A DNA stretch of 6,302 nt, from NCBI GenBank assembly GCA_017632495.1, contig JAGBRG010000245.1:1-6302 (forward strand), written 5' to 3'. The translations under genes were made by a program, and so were the position numbers. This stretch comes from Spirochaetales bacterium (lineage in GTDB: Bacteria; Spirochaetota; Spirochaetia; Sphaerochaetales; Sphaerochaetaceae). This document shows positions 1-5,401 of the stretch, in pieces. The notes beneath the pieces were generated by a model. The model did not search any database, was not told the DNA's origin, and was given only the letters and a program-made list of their open reading frames with translations. Within the stretch, counting starts at the first letter, position 1, and every line of letters starts with the position of its first letter.

Positions 1-908
1 GGACAGTTCGGTGTGCAGTAACGACATGATGTACAGGGAATTGTGAAGCCCTTCTTGAAATCATGTGTAATCTGCTTAAGAAATGCCACCTGCTCAGGAT
101 TTAGAGCATTGTCCTTCTCAAAGGTTTTAAGGTTGTCCTTGACCTGGTCCATATCGGACATGCCGCTGAGCATCACTATGATGTTTTTATGGGTCATGAG
201 CCATCTGAAAGCCCAGGAGGACACAGACCAATCACTTTGCTCTCTCTTAAGCTTTGCATCAAGTTCGGGTGTGAGACTGGAAAGACGGCCTCCCCTGACA
301 GGCTCCATAACGATGATCGGAATGTTGCGTTCTGTCAGAATGTTGTATTCCTCTTCAGTTGTACCGAACTCCCAGTCAAGATAGTTAAGCTGAATCTGTG
401 CAAAGTCCCACTTATGGGCATCTGCAAAGCGTCTGAGAGTATCAGGTTTTCCATGTGATGAGAACCCGAAGTACGTAATCTTTCCTTCTTTCTTCATCTG
501 CTCAAAGAATTCGATACAGCCGCAGGAAAGAAGATTATCTATGTTACGCTCAGACATGCAGTGAAGAAGATAAAAATCAATGTGGTCTGTCTGAAGACGC
601 TCAAGCTGCTCCTTGAAAACAGCCTTATAGTCAGGATTGGCACGATAATTGAATTTGGTGGCAATATAGAAGCTGTCACGCGGATAACGCTTCATGGCCT
701 CTCCCACGCATTTTTCGGAATCTCCGTTCTGATAGACATAGGCGGTGTCAAAATAATTGACGCCGTTTTTGATAGCAAGATCTATCATCTGATGGGCCTG
801 AGGATAATCAATCGGAAACTCTCCCTTCGTTCCCGTAAGAGACGGAAGTCTCATGTTTCCCATACCCAGTTTCGATAGCTTAATTCCCTTGAAATCACTG
901 TAGATCAT
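1..908 (-). CDS. Aldo/keto reductase with C-terminal 4Fe-4S motif (3' end outside window)
   Basis: An NAD(P)H-dependent oxidoreductase of the aldo/keto reductase superfamily; the first 302 residues are visible and the C-terminus lies beyond the left edge. The catalytic tetrad of the family is complete: Asp54 and Tyr59 in FDTAYVY, Lys85 in ATKF and His116 in LLHC. The (beta/alpha)8 barrel fills most of the visible part. The last visible residues read IPCTSCRYCTPNC, the start of a cysteine-rich ferredoxin-like tail found in a subgroup of anaerobe reductases, so a 4Fe-4S cluster is likely. The ATG at 906-908 follows an AGGAGAG ribosome binding site at close spacing. It sits downstream of gpmA but behind a terminator, so it is probably a separate unit. 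The physiological substrate cannot be told from sequence. Family assignment is firm; the iron-sulfur role is inferred from the cysteines. Confidence 0.93.
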   Translation of the reverse strand, partial: MIYSDFKGIKLSKLGMGNMRLPSLTGTKGEFPIDYPQAHQMIDLAIKNGVNYFDTAYVYQNGDSEKCVGEAMKRYPRDSFYIATKFNYRANPDYKAVFKEQLERLQTDHIDFYLLHCMSERNIDNLLSCGCIEFFEQMKKEGKITYFGFSSHGKPDTLRRFADAHKWDFAQIQLNYLDWEFGTTEEEYNILTERNIPIIVMEPVRGGRLSSLTPELDAKLKREQSDWSVSSWAFRWLMTHKNIIVMLSGMSDMDQVKDNLKTFEKDNALNPEQVAFLKQITHDFKKGFTIPCTSCRYCTPNC

Positions 909-923
909 AACCCTCTCCTGAAA

Positions 924-952
924 TAGATAATTGCATAATAATACATTATCAA
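924..952 (-). promoter_or_regulatory. Possible sigma-A promoter of the aldo/keto reductase gene
   Basis: On the minus strand TTGATA (947-952) is followed after 17 bases by TATCTA (924-929), each matching four or more of the six consensus positions. It lies in AT-rich DNA directly after the gpmA terminator. The implied start of transcription would leave a leader of only about ten bases, overlapping the ribosome binding site, so a slightly different -10 in the same AT-rich tract is possible. Confidence 0.35.
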
Positions 953-954
953 AC

Positions 955-985
955 AAAAAGCCACCGGATTCTCAAATCCGATGGC
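955..985 (-). terminator. Rho-independent terminator after gpmA
   Basis: Read on the minus strand, an 11-base-pair stem (arms 975-985 and 960-970, one G-U pair) closes a 4-base loop and is followed by five T residues (955-959) and a further T-rich stretch. It begins about 20 bases after the gpmA stop codon. A-rich bases at 987-990 could extend the stem into the U tract. It separates gpmA from the aldo/keto reductase gene. Confidence 0.9.
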
Positions 986-1006
986 CTTTTACGGAAATAG
1001 AGCTTC

Positions 1007-1753
1007 CTACTTTGCCTTTCCCTGGTTTGCAACTGCTGCCATTCTGGCTGCAAGAGCATCCTGGTCGCCAAGATAATACTTCTTTGTGACCTTGAAGTTG
1101 TCGTCAAACTCATAAACCAGAGGAGCTCCGGTAGGAATGTTGACACCCAGAATCTCGTCATCACTAAGGTTGTCAAAATATTTAACAAGAGCTCTGAGTG
1201 AGTTTCCGTGAGCTGCGATGATGACGCGCTTTCCGGCCTTCATATCCTTCTTGATGACACCCTCAAAGTAAGGAACGACTCTCTCGATTGTAGTCTCAAG
1301 GCTCTCTGTAAGAGGAAGATCCTTTGGATCAACTGAAGCATAGATTGCCTGGTTTGCCGGGTTTCTCTTGTCGCTGGCCTCGAGTTTAGGCGGCTTGACG
1401 TTAAATGATCTTCTCCAGATCTTAACCTGCTCCTCGCCGTACTTCTCTGCGGTCTCAGCCTTGTTCAGGCCCTGAAGAGCACCGTAATGTCTCTCGTTGA
1501 GCTTCCAGGTCTTGATGACAGGCAGCCACACGCGGTCCATCTCATCAAGGATGTGGTTCAGGGTGTGGATTGCTCTCTTGAGGTATGATGTGTAGCAGAC
1601 ATCAAAGTCATAACCCTCAGCCTTAAGAAGCCTTCCGGCAGCCTTGGCTTCCTCGTGGCCCTTCTCACTGAGATCAACATCAGTCCAACCTGTGAACAGG
1701 TTCAACTTGTTCCATTCACTTTCACCGTGTCTAACCAACACAAGCTTCATCAT
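1007..1753 (-). CDS. gpmA: 2,3-bisphosphoglycerate-dependent phosphoglycerate mutase
   Basis: Cytosolic glycolytic and gluconeogenic enzyme that interconverts 3-phosphoglycerate and 2-phosphoglycerate through a phosphohistidine intermediate (EC 5.4.2.11). The product has 248 residues, the usual family size. The signature LVRHGESEWN near the N-terminus carries the phosphorylated His9 with Arg8. Other active-site residues are in place: Arg60 (YLKRA), Glu87 (LNERHYGALQG) and His182 (AAHGNSLR). The C-terminal tail, rich in Lys and Ala, is present. I chose the ATG at 1751-1753, which follows GGAGGT by about seven bases; a TTG at 1766-1768 in the same frame overlaps that ribosome binding site and is not a credible start, and a second ATG (1748-1750) directly follows the first. 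The gene lies 69 bases after the hydrogenase stop with no terminator between, so the two may be co-transcribed. A strong terminator follows. Confidence 0.97.
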   Translation of the reverse strand: MMKLVLVRHGESEWNKLNLFTGWTDVDLSEKGHEEAKAAGRLLKAEGYDFDVCYTSYLKRAIHTLNHILDEMDRVWLPVIKTWKLNERHYGALQGLNKAETAEKYGEEQVKIWRRSFNVKPPKLEASDKRNPANQAIYASVDPKDLPLTESLETTIERVVPYFEGVIKKDMKAGKRVIIAAHGNSLRALVKYFDNLSDDEILGVNIPTGAPLVYEFDDNFKVTKKYYLGDQDALAARMAAVANQGKAK

Positions 1754-1822
1754 TCTATGTACCTCCAAAGGTTACTTATTTTCAGTCGTTAAATAATCTC
1801 ACAAACACAGACTCATGTCCAG

Positions 1823-3367
1823 TCAATCGGGTATGTCAAACAGACCTTCCTCGATACCTGAAAGGATATCCTGATACTTGCTGTCCAAAGAGTGCTTGTT
1901 TGTAGATACCTTCTTGTGAAGATTGACCGCTGCCGTGGACTTTGCAATGGGCTGAACGGTTCCGGCTCCTGCGACACAGCCGCCGGGACATGCCATGCCT
2001 TCCAGAAGATAGCCGTTGTACTTTCCGGCCTTGGCCAAAACCATGAGCTTTCTGCATTCATCAAGGCCCTGAGCGCTTGCAACATTGATTTCCCGGTCAG
2101 GATAAAGGTCCTTGATGCAGTTGACAACAGCCTGGGCAACTCCGCCTGAGACTGCAAAGCCTCTTCCGTCGGCAGAAGCTCCGTGCATGGCATCAAGAGG
2201 CTCAAGGGTGGCAAAATCCACTTCTTTAGCCTCAAACATGCCCTTTATCTCCTCGAATGTCAGAACAAAGTCCACATCACTTCTGATTGTTCTTCTTCCG
2301 GCCTCGAGCTTCTTTGCAGCGCACGGACCTATGAAAGCCACCTTACAGCCGGGATGCCGCTTTTTGATCATTCTGGCGGTAAGAACCATCGGTGTCAGGG
2401 CCATTGAGATGCAGCTGCTCTGCTCAGGAAACAGCTTTTTTGCCATCATTGCCCATGCAGGACAGCAAGATGTGGCCAAAAACGGCTTTTCGGATGGAAC
2501 TTCACGTACAAAGTCGTGAGCTTCCTCGATAGTACAGAGGTCAGCTCCTATTGCAACCTCTATGGCATCCTCAAATCCCAGGGCCTTGAAGGCAGGTCTG
2601 ATCTTCTCAGGTGTGAGATCCGGTCCGAACTGACCTGCCACGGACGGAGCTACTGCTGCATAGACAGGAGCAGGTCCACGTATTGCCTGGATGGTCTGGA
2701 AAATCTGAGCCTTATCGGCTATTGCACCGAACGGGCAGTTTGCAAGACACATACCGCAGGAAACGCATTTGTCATAGTCTATGTTGGCTCTTCCGTATTC
2801 ATCGGATTTGATTGCACCCATTCCACATGCGGCGGCACAGGGACGTCTGAGTCTGATAATGGCGCCGTACGGGCAGACATCGATACATTTTCCGCATTTT
2901 ATACACTTGTCCTGGTCTATGACCGATTTTCCGTGTATGAATGATATTGCGCCTTTGGGGCAGATTTCACGGCACGGATGGGCAAGACAGCCCTGACATG
3001 CATCGGAGACTTTGACAACATTATCAGGGCACGAGTGGCATGCGAACTTGATGATGTTGATAAGTGGCGGTTCGTAGTACTTTTCAGGCTTTACGCATTC
3101 TTCTGCCCTGAAAGTGACAGGAGCCTGTTCGGCTGCAGAACGGGCATCAAGACCCATGGCAAGGCGAAGTCGCTCCTCAACAATTGCTCTCTCGAGAAAC
3201 ACGCTTTCGCGGTATTTAGATACCTCTCCGGGAATGATTTTGTAAGGGATTTCGGCAAGTTTCGCAAGATCGCCTTCTTTGTAGTCATATGACAGCCTTG
3301 CGATTTCAGCAAACACATGCTTTCTGATGTCATTTACTGAAGTGTAGATTCCTCTCATGTTGCTCAT
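1823..3367 (-). CDS. Monomeric [FeFe] hydrogenase, probably group B type
   Basis: Iron-iron hydrogenase that would interconvert protons and H2 with ferredoxin as likely electron partner; cytosolic, with no signal peptide or membrane segment. The 514-residue chain has a helical N-terminal part (1-100), an iron-sulfur region (about 105-215) and the H-cluster domain (about 235-480). Cysteine sets at 124/127/132/136, 155/158/161/165 and 201/204/207/211 fit three 4Fe-4S clusters; extra cysteines are at 110, 113, 177 and 181. H-cluster motifs are TSCCPAW (299-305; C301 proton transfer, C302 ligand), GPCAAKKLE (347-355; C349) and EGMACPGGCV (456-465; C460, C464). The second motif has Gly where well-studied enzymes such as CpI have Met, and the third continues AGAGTVQP rather than the usual GGGQP; with the N-terminal region this suggests group B, from memory. 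The ATG follows AGGAGG at six bases. No HydE/F/G maturase gene is in the window. Family assignment is firm, subgroup less so. Confidence 0.93.
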   Translation of the reverse strand: MSNMRGIYTSVNDIRKHVFAEIARLSYDYKEGDLAKLAEIPYKIIPGEVSKYRESVFLERAIVEERLRLAMGLDARSAAEQAPVTFRAEECVKPEKYYEPPLINIIKFACHSCPDNVVKVSDACQGCLAHPCREICPKGAISFIHGKSVIDQDKCIKCGKCIDVCPYGAIIRLRRPCAAACGMGAIKSDEYGRANIDYDKCVSCGMCLANCPFGAIADKAQIFQTIQAIRGPAPVYAAVAPSVAGQFGPDLTPEKIRPAFKALGFEDAIEVAIGADLCTIEEAHDFVREVPSEKPFLATSCCPAWAMMAKKLFPEQSSCISMALTPMVLTARMIKKRHPGCKVAFIGPCAAKKLEAGRRTIRSDVDFVLTFEEIKGMFEAKEVDFATLEPLDAMHGASADGRGFAVSGGVAQAVVNCIKDLYPDREINVASAQGLDECRKLMVLAKAGKYNGYLLEGMACPGGCVAGAGTVQPIAKSTAAVNLHKKVSTNKHSLDSKYQDILSGIEEGLFDIPD

Positions 3368-3394
3368 GGGCGTCCTCCTAACTAGAACAATCCT

Positions 3395-3423
3395 ATCATA
3401 AGCACCTGTGATTATCTACTAAA
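3395..3423 (-). promoter_or_regulatory. Likely sigma-A promoter of the hydrogenase gene
   Basis: On the minus strand the -10 element TATGAT (3395-3400, five of six consensus bases) is preceded after 17 bases by a weak -35 TTTAGT (3418-3423). The predicted leader of about 20 bases carries the AGGAGG ribosome binding site. The weak -35 suggests that an activator may help, but no binding site was recognised. Confidence 0.45.
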
Positions 3424-3440
3424 CTTTTTTGTCGTAATCC

Positions 3441-4199
3441 TCAGTTTGTCTTCATGAATCTCTTGCGTTCAGATGTATAAGCTTCCCAGGTTTCACCATC
3501 ATCACTGACATTAACAGTAATACCCTCAGCAATGTAGAGCTCACCATCCTCATTTATGAGGTCCCCTCCGTGTCCTATCGATGATGATGCAGGTTCTCCC
3601 AAAGCTCCGGCCTCTACATCAATTGAACCGCCTTCAATGCGGACATTTGCTCCTTTTCTCGTATAACCGCCGCCGATTCCGGAAGCATATTCACCACCGA
3701 CTGCTTTGACGCTGCCTCCCTTGATTATCACGCTTTCGCACGAACCATGATTACCTCCGCCTATGGCAGCTCCGCAATTCTCGCCCTTCCAATAAGTTGC
3801 ATAGGCCTTAATTGTTCCGCCGTTGATCACAATCGTACCGGCATCTTTTCCGTCTCTTGATCCGATTGCCGAATCATTCTTATCTCCGTAGTTCGAGGCA
3901 CTAAGTTCTCCGCTTCCGTTTATGGTGAGCTTGCTTCCTTTGTTGACGGTAATGCCTTGATATGAGACCAGCTTACATCCTTCGTTGAGAATCAGAGTGA
4001 CATCCCCTTCAACGGTGATTCTTACCTTGTCACTGAAAAAAACACTCCTGTTCAGAACATATGTTCCGGTCTTCCATGTTGTTATTGTCCTGTTCAGAAC
4101 GATGGATCCGTCTGCCAACATCTTTGGTTCATTCGAACATGAGACGAAAGCAGCAAGAACGATGATCAAAGTGATAATAGAAATAATGACTTTCTTCAT
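3441..4199 (-). CDS. Lipoprotein with glycine-rich beta-helix-like repeats, function unknown
   Basis: A 252-residue exported protein of unknown function. Residues 1-20 are a lipoprotein signal peptide: Lys2/Lys3, a hydrophobic core, then AFVSC with Cys21 as the lipid-anchored residue, so the product should sit on the outer face of the cytoplasmic membrane. After a linker and a beta-rich segment (33-88), four degenerate rungs follow at about 89-114, 119-149, 154-178 and 184-211. Each has an alternating beta strand such as VIINGG or VIIKGG, then Ser/Thr-Ile/Val, and ends in a turn of the form AIG-S/G or IGGG (SAIGS, AAIGGG, SGIGGG, SSIGHG). This is the look of a short right-handed parallel beta-helix, as in surface and carbohydrate-binding proteins of gut bacteria. 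No catalytic residues of polysaccharide lyases are evident. The ATG follows AGAGGGG by seven bases. It stands alone between the hydrogenase and phosphatase genes. Ligand binding is only a guess. Confidence 0.8.
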   Translation of the reverse strand: MKKVIISIITLIIVLAAFVSCSNEPKMLADGSIVLNRTITTWKTGTYVLNRSVFFSDKVRITVEGDVTLILNEGCKLVSYQGITVNKGSKLTINGSGELSASNYGDKNDSAIGSRDGKDAGTIVINGGTIKAYATYWKGENCGAAIGGGNHGSCESVIIKGGSVKAVGGEYASGIGGGYTRKGANVRIEGGSIDVEAGALGEPASSSIGHGGDLINEDGELYIAEGITVNVSDDGETWEAYTSERKRFMKTN

Positions 4200-4245
4200 T
4201 TTTCAGCCCCTCTCTTTACAAATACCCAATCCTATAAGCCTTTTT

Positions 4246-4273
4246 CTAATAATAGGATACCACAATTTTGCAA
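4246..4273 (-). promoter_or_regulatory. Possible promoter of the lipoprotein gene
   Basis: On the minus strand TTGCAA (4268-4273) and TATTAG (4246-4251) are 16 bases apart; an overlapping alternative -10 is TATTAT (4249-4254). A 7-base inverted repeat, ATCCTAT at 4229-4235 and ATAGGAT at 4252-4258, spans the -10 and the expected start of transcription. The leader would be about 40 bases. Confidence 0.3.
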
Positions 4274-4320
4274 AACGGCTAGAGGTAACGCCTTTTATGC
4301 TAAAGATTTTGGGGAAATGT

Positions 4321-4755
4321 TTAGGTCAAATCGTCCAGAAGAAGCTCACAGCCTTCAAGAATAACTTGATAGGCAGTCTCAAAATCATCCGTGTACCATG
4401 GGTCTGCTATTGTCCTGTCCAGAAGATAGGAAATCTTTCCGTCAGGGTCAGAGCCGGTCATGCGCCTGGCGTTGTGGTAGTTTTCGGAGTCCATTACAAG
4501 AATATGGTCAAAGTGGCGGTAGTCATCCATGTCCATCTGACGGGCCCTGTGACGCACCACAGGAACACCGTGACGTGTCAGAATCAGAACAGCAGGCGGA
4601 TACATGGGATTCCCTATTTCCTCACGGCTTGTAGCAGCGCTGTCTATCTCAAAAACATCCAGCACACCCCGCTCTTTTGCCAGATGTGTGAAAATGCTCT
4701 GAGCCATTGTGCTTCTGCAGATGTTGCCGTGGCACACAAATAAAACCTTTGTCAT
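4321..4755 (-). CDS. Low-molecular-weight protein tyrosine phosphatase
   Basis: Cytosolic phosphatase of the LMW-PTP family, 144 residues, within the family's normal length. The P-loop C-X5-R-S is at the N-terminus (CHGNICRS: nucleophile Cys8, Arg14, Ser15) and the general-acid Asp118 is in ADPWY; both are needed for hydrolysis of phosphotyrosine. Thr16 replaces the Pro common after the P-loop serine. In Firmicutes such enzymes dephosphorylate targets of tyrosine kinases, sometimes in capsule control, and relatives (YwlE) act on phosphoarginine; the sequence alone does not decide, and no kinase or capsule gene is adjacent. The ATG follows GGGAG at five bases. The gene has its own promoter with a palindrome in the spacer. 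A weak GGC/GCC hairpin with flanking A and T runs (about 4272-4296) lies downstream but is not a convincing terminator. Confidence 0.94.
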   Translation of the reverse strand: MTKVLFVCHGNICRSTMAQSIFTHLAKERGVLDVFEIDSAATSREEIGNPMYPPAVLILTRHGVPVVRHRARQMDMDDYRHFDHILVMDSENYHNARRMTGSDPDGKISYLLDRTIADPWYTDDFETAYQVILEGCELLLDDLT

Positions 4756-4782
4756 TACTACTCCCGTTTTTTGTTATTCTTT

Positions 4783-4810
4783 ATTCTATAACGATTAATA
4801 ATCGTTTGAA
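4783..4810 (-). promoter_or_regulatory. Likely sigma-A promoter of the phosphatase gene
   Basis: On the minus strand TTCAAA (4805-4810, four of six) and TAGAAT (4783-4788, five of six) are separated by 16 bases. The leader would be about 20 bases and includes the GGGAG ribosome binding site. The spacer is nearly filled by a 17-base palindrome listed separately. Confidence 0.5.
4790..4806. promoter_or_regulatory. Palindromic operator candidate in the phosphatase promoter
   Basis: AACGATTA-A-TAATCGTT is a perfect inverted repeat with 8-base arms around a single central base. It lies between the proposed -35 and -10 of the phosphatase gene, touching the -35, which is where a repressor would block RNA polymerase. 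The regulator is not recognised and no regulator gene is in the window. AT-rich DNA gives some palindromes by chance, but an 8-base arm with CG in it is less expected. Confidence 0.45.
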
Positions 4811-4856
4811 TAGAGGTCATTTATGCCAAGTCTATGTCAAAAACTACCGGGAAGTC

Positions 4857-4876
4857 CACGAATCATCACGAATCTC
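4857..4876. repeat. Tandem 10-base direct repeat containing CACGAATC
   Basis: CACGAATCAT (4857-4866) is followed directly by CACGAATCTC (4867-4876), identical over the first eight bases. The core CGAATC occurs again at 4916-4921 inside the neighbouring repeat cluster. Its position beside a recombinase remnant suggests protein-binding sites of a former element end, which is inference. Confidence 0.55.
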
Positions 4877-4886
4877 TACCGTCAAA

Positions 4887-4942
4887 AGTAGTCAAACCTG
4901 GGTTTAGAGACTACTCGAATCCGACTACTCTGTGGCGTAGTC
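4887..4942. repeat. Cluster of AGTAGTC/GACTACT repeats, possible attachment or integrase arm-site region
   Basis: Four copies of one short motif lie in 56 bases: AGTAGTC at 4887-4893, GACTACT at 4909-4915 and 4923-4929, and GTAGTC at 4937-4942. The last three start exactly 14 bases apart. Copies 1 and 2 form a bulged hairpin helped by AAACC and GGTTT between them; copies 3 and 4 form a second hairpin with an 8-base loop. The cluster lies just past the terminator of the recombinase remnant, where tyrosine recombinases usually have their attachment site and arm-type binding sites. The role is inferred from position; no flanking copy of an attachment core can be tested here. Confidence 0.5.
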
Positions 4943-4944
4943 AC

Positions 4945-4971
4945 AAAAAAAAGACACTCGCAAGGAGTGCC
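4945..4971 (-). terminator. Rho-independent terminator after the recombinase remnant
   Basis: Read on the minus strand, GGCACTC and GAGTGTC (4965-4971 and 4953-4959, one G-U pair) form a 7-base-pair stem around a 5-base loop, followed by eight T residues (4945-4952). It starts about 20 bases past the stop codon of the recombinase fragment and is the kind of terminator expected to have served the original integrase gene. Confidence 0.88.
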
Positions 4972-4992
4972 CCGGATAGCATTTATGTAGAT

Positions 4993-5244
4993 TCAAATTG
5001 CTTCAGGCTCGTAGATTCTAAACGTATTTTGTCCCATCTTCTCCTGTTCCCTTTTGGCATCTTCCATCGCCTGGAGCCTTGCAAGTTCTTCAGCAGCATC
5101 CTCAAGACCAAGGTGTGTGTATACGTTCATTGTCACCCCGATTTCACTATGCCCCATCAGGTACTGCAGTGTCTTCGGATTCATTCCTGATCTGGCCATT
5201 GATAGTCTTGATTCTGTTATCCAAGCCTTGTGATTACTGCTCAT
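4993..5244 (-). pseudogene. Tyrosine recombinase (phage/ICE-type integrase), C-terminal remnant
   Basis: Only the 3' end of an integrase gene is left, 83 codons open. From about residue 16 on it matches the end of the catalytic domain of clostridial phage and conjugative-element integrases: ARSGMNPKTLQYLMGHSEIGV, with the catalytic His32 in GHS and the nucleophile Tyr42 in NVYTHL, then the helical charged tail ending the protein. The N-terminal arm-binding and core-binding domains and the HxxR box with the first catalytic Arg are missing; full-length relatives have roughly 350-400 residues. Residues 1-15 do not look like the family, there is no ribosome binding site, and a stop codon lies 15 bases upstream in frame, so this is debris rather than a short gene. 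Its terminator is preserved. It marks a former integrated element whose remaining genes are gone from this side. Whether any peptide is made is unknown. Confidence 0.85.
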
Positions 5245-5290
5245 AATACCGGCATATCAAGGCCCTAGAGAGTGTTGCCAATCTATCGAC

Positions 5291-5340
5291 AAAAAGCCCG
5301 CCGGACTGCATGAAAGGCTTACAGGAGGTCACCGGCGGGC
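5291..5340 (-). terminator. Terminator after the metallo-hydrolase gene
   Basis: On the minus strand GCCCGCCGG (5332-5340) pairs perfectly with CCGGCGGGC (5296-5304), followed by five T residues (5291-5295). The nine-base GC stem closes an unusually large 27-base loop. It lies about 60 bases past the stop codon of the hydrolase gene. The 60-base spacer also holds small nested inverted repeats (GGCTC/GAGCC and TTGAA/TTCAA) that could fold in the 3' untranslated region. Confidence 0.75.
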
Positions 5341-5401
5341 GGAATGATCGGGTACCTTTACTATGGCTCTTTTGAACTTATATTTCAAGCGAGATGGAGC
5401 C

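Noticed and set aside
1751..1768. Longer gpmA start at a TTG (1766-1768)
   Set aside because: That codon lies over the GGAGGT ribosome binding site, and the five added residues do not fit the family N-terminus.
2516..2944. Plus-strand open frame opposite the hydrogenase
   Set aside because: It is antisense to the conserved cysteine clusters of the hydrogenase; its many Cys and Ser residues are a by-product of that sequence.
4272..4296. Intrinsic terminator after the phosphatase gene
   Set aside because: Only a three-base GGC/GCC stem with a ten-base loop and flanking A and T runs; too weak to call.
3985..4743. A long open frame on the plus strand, 252 codons
   Set aside because: It runs antisense across the lipoprotein and phosphatase genes, both of which have clear motifs and ribosome binding sites; the translation shows no domain.
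4857..4942. CRISPR array
   Set aside because: Units are 6-10 bases, mixed in orientation and separated by 6-15 bases, far too short for CRISPR repeats and spacers, and no cas gene is present.
4907..4944. tRNA 3' end (CGAATCC resembling a T-loop) as integration target
   Set aside because: No proper five-base T stem surrounds it and no acceptor, D or anticodon arms can be found upstream on either strand.
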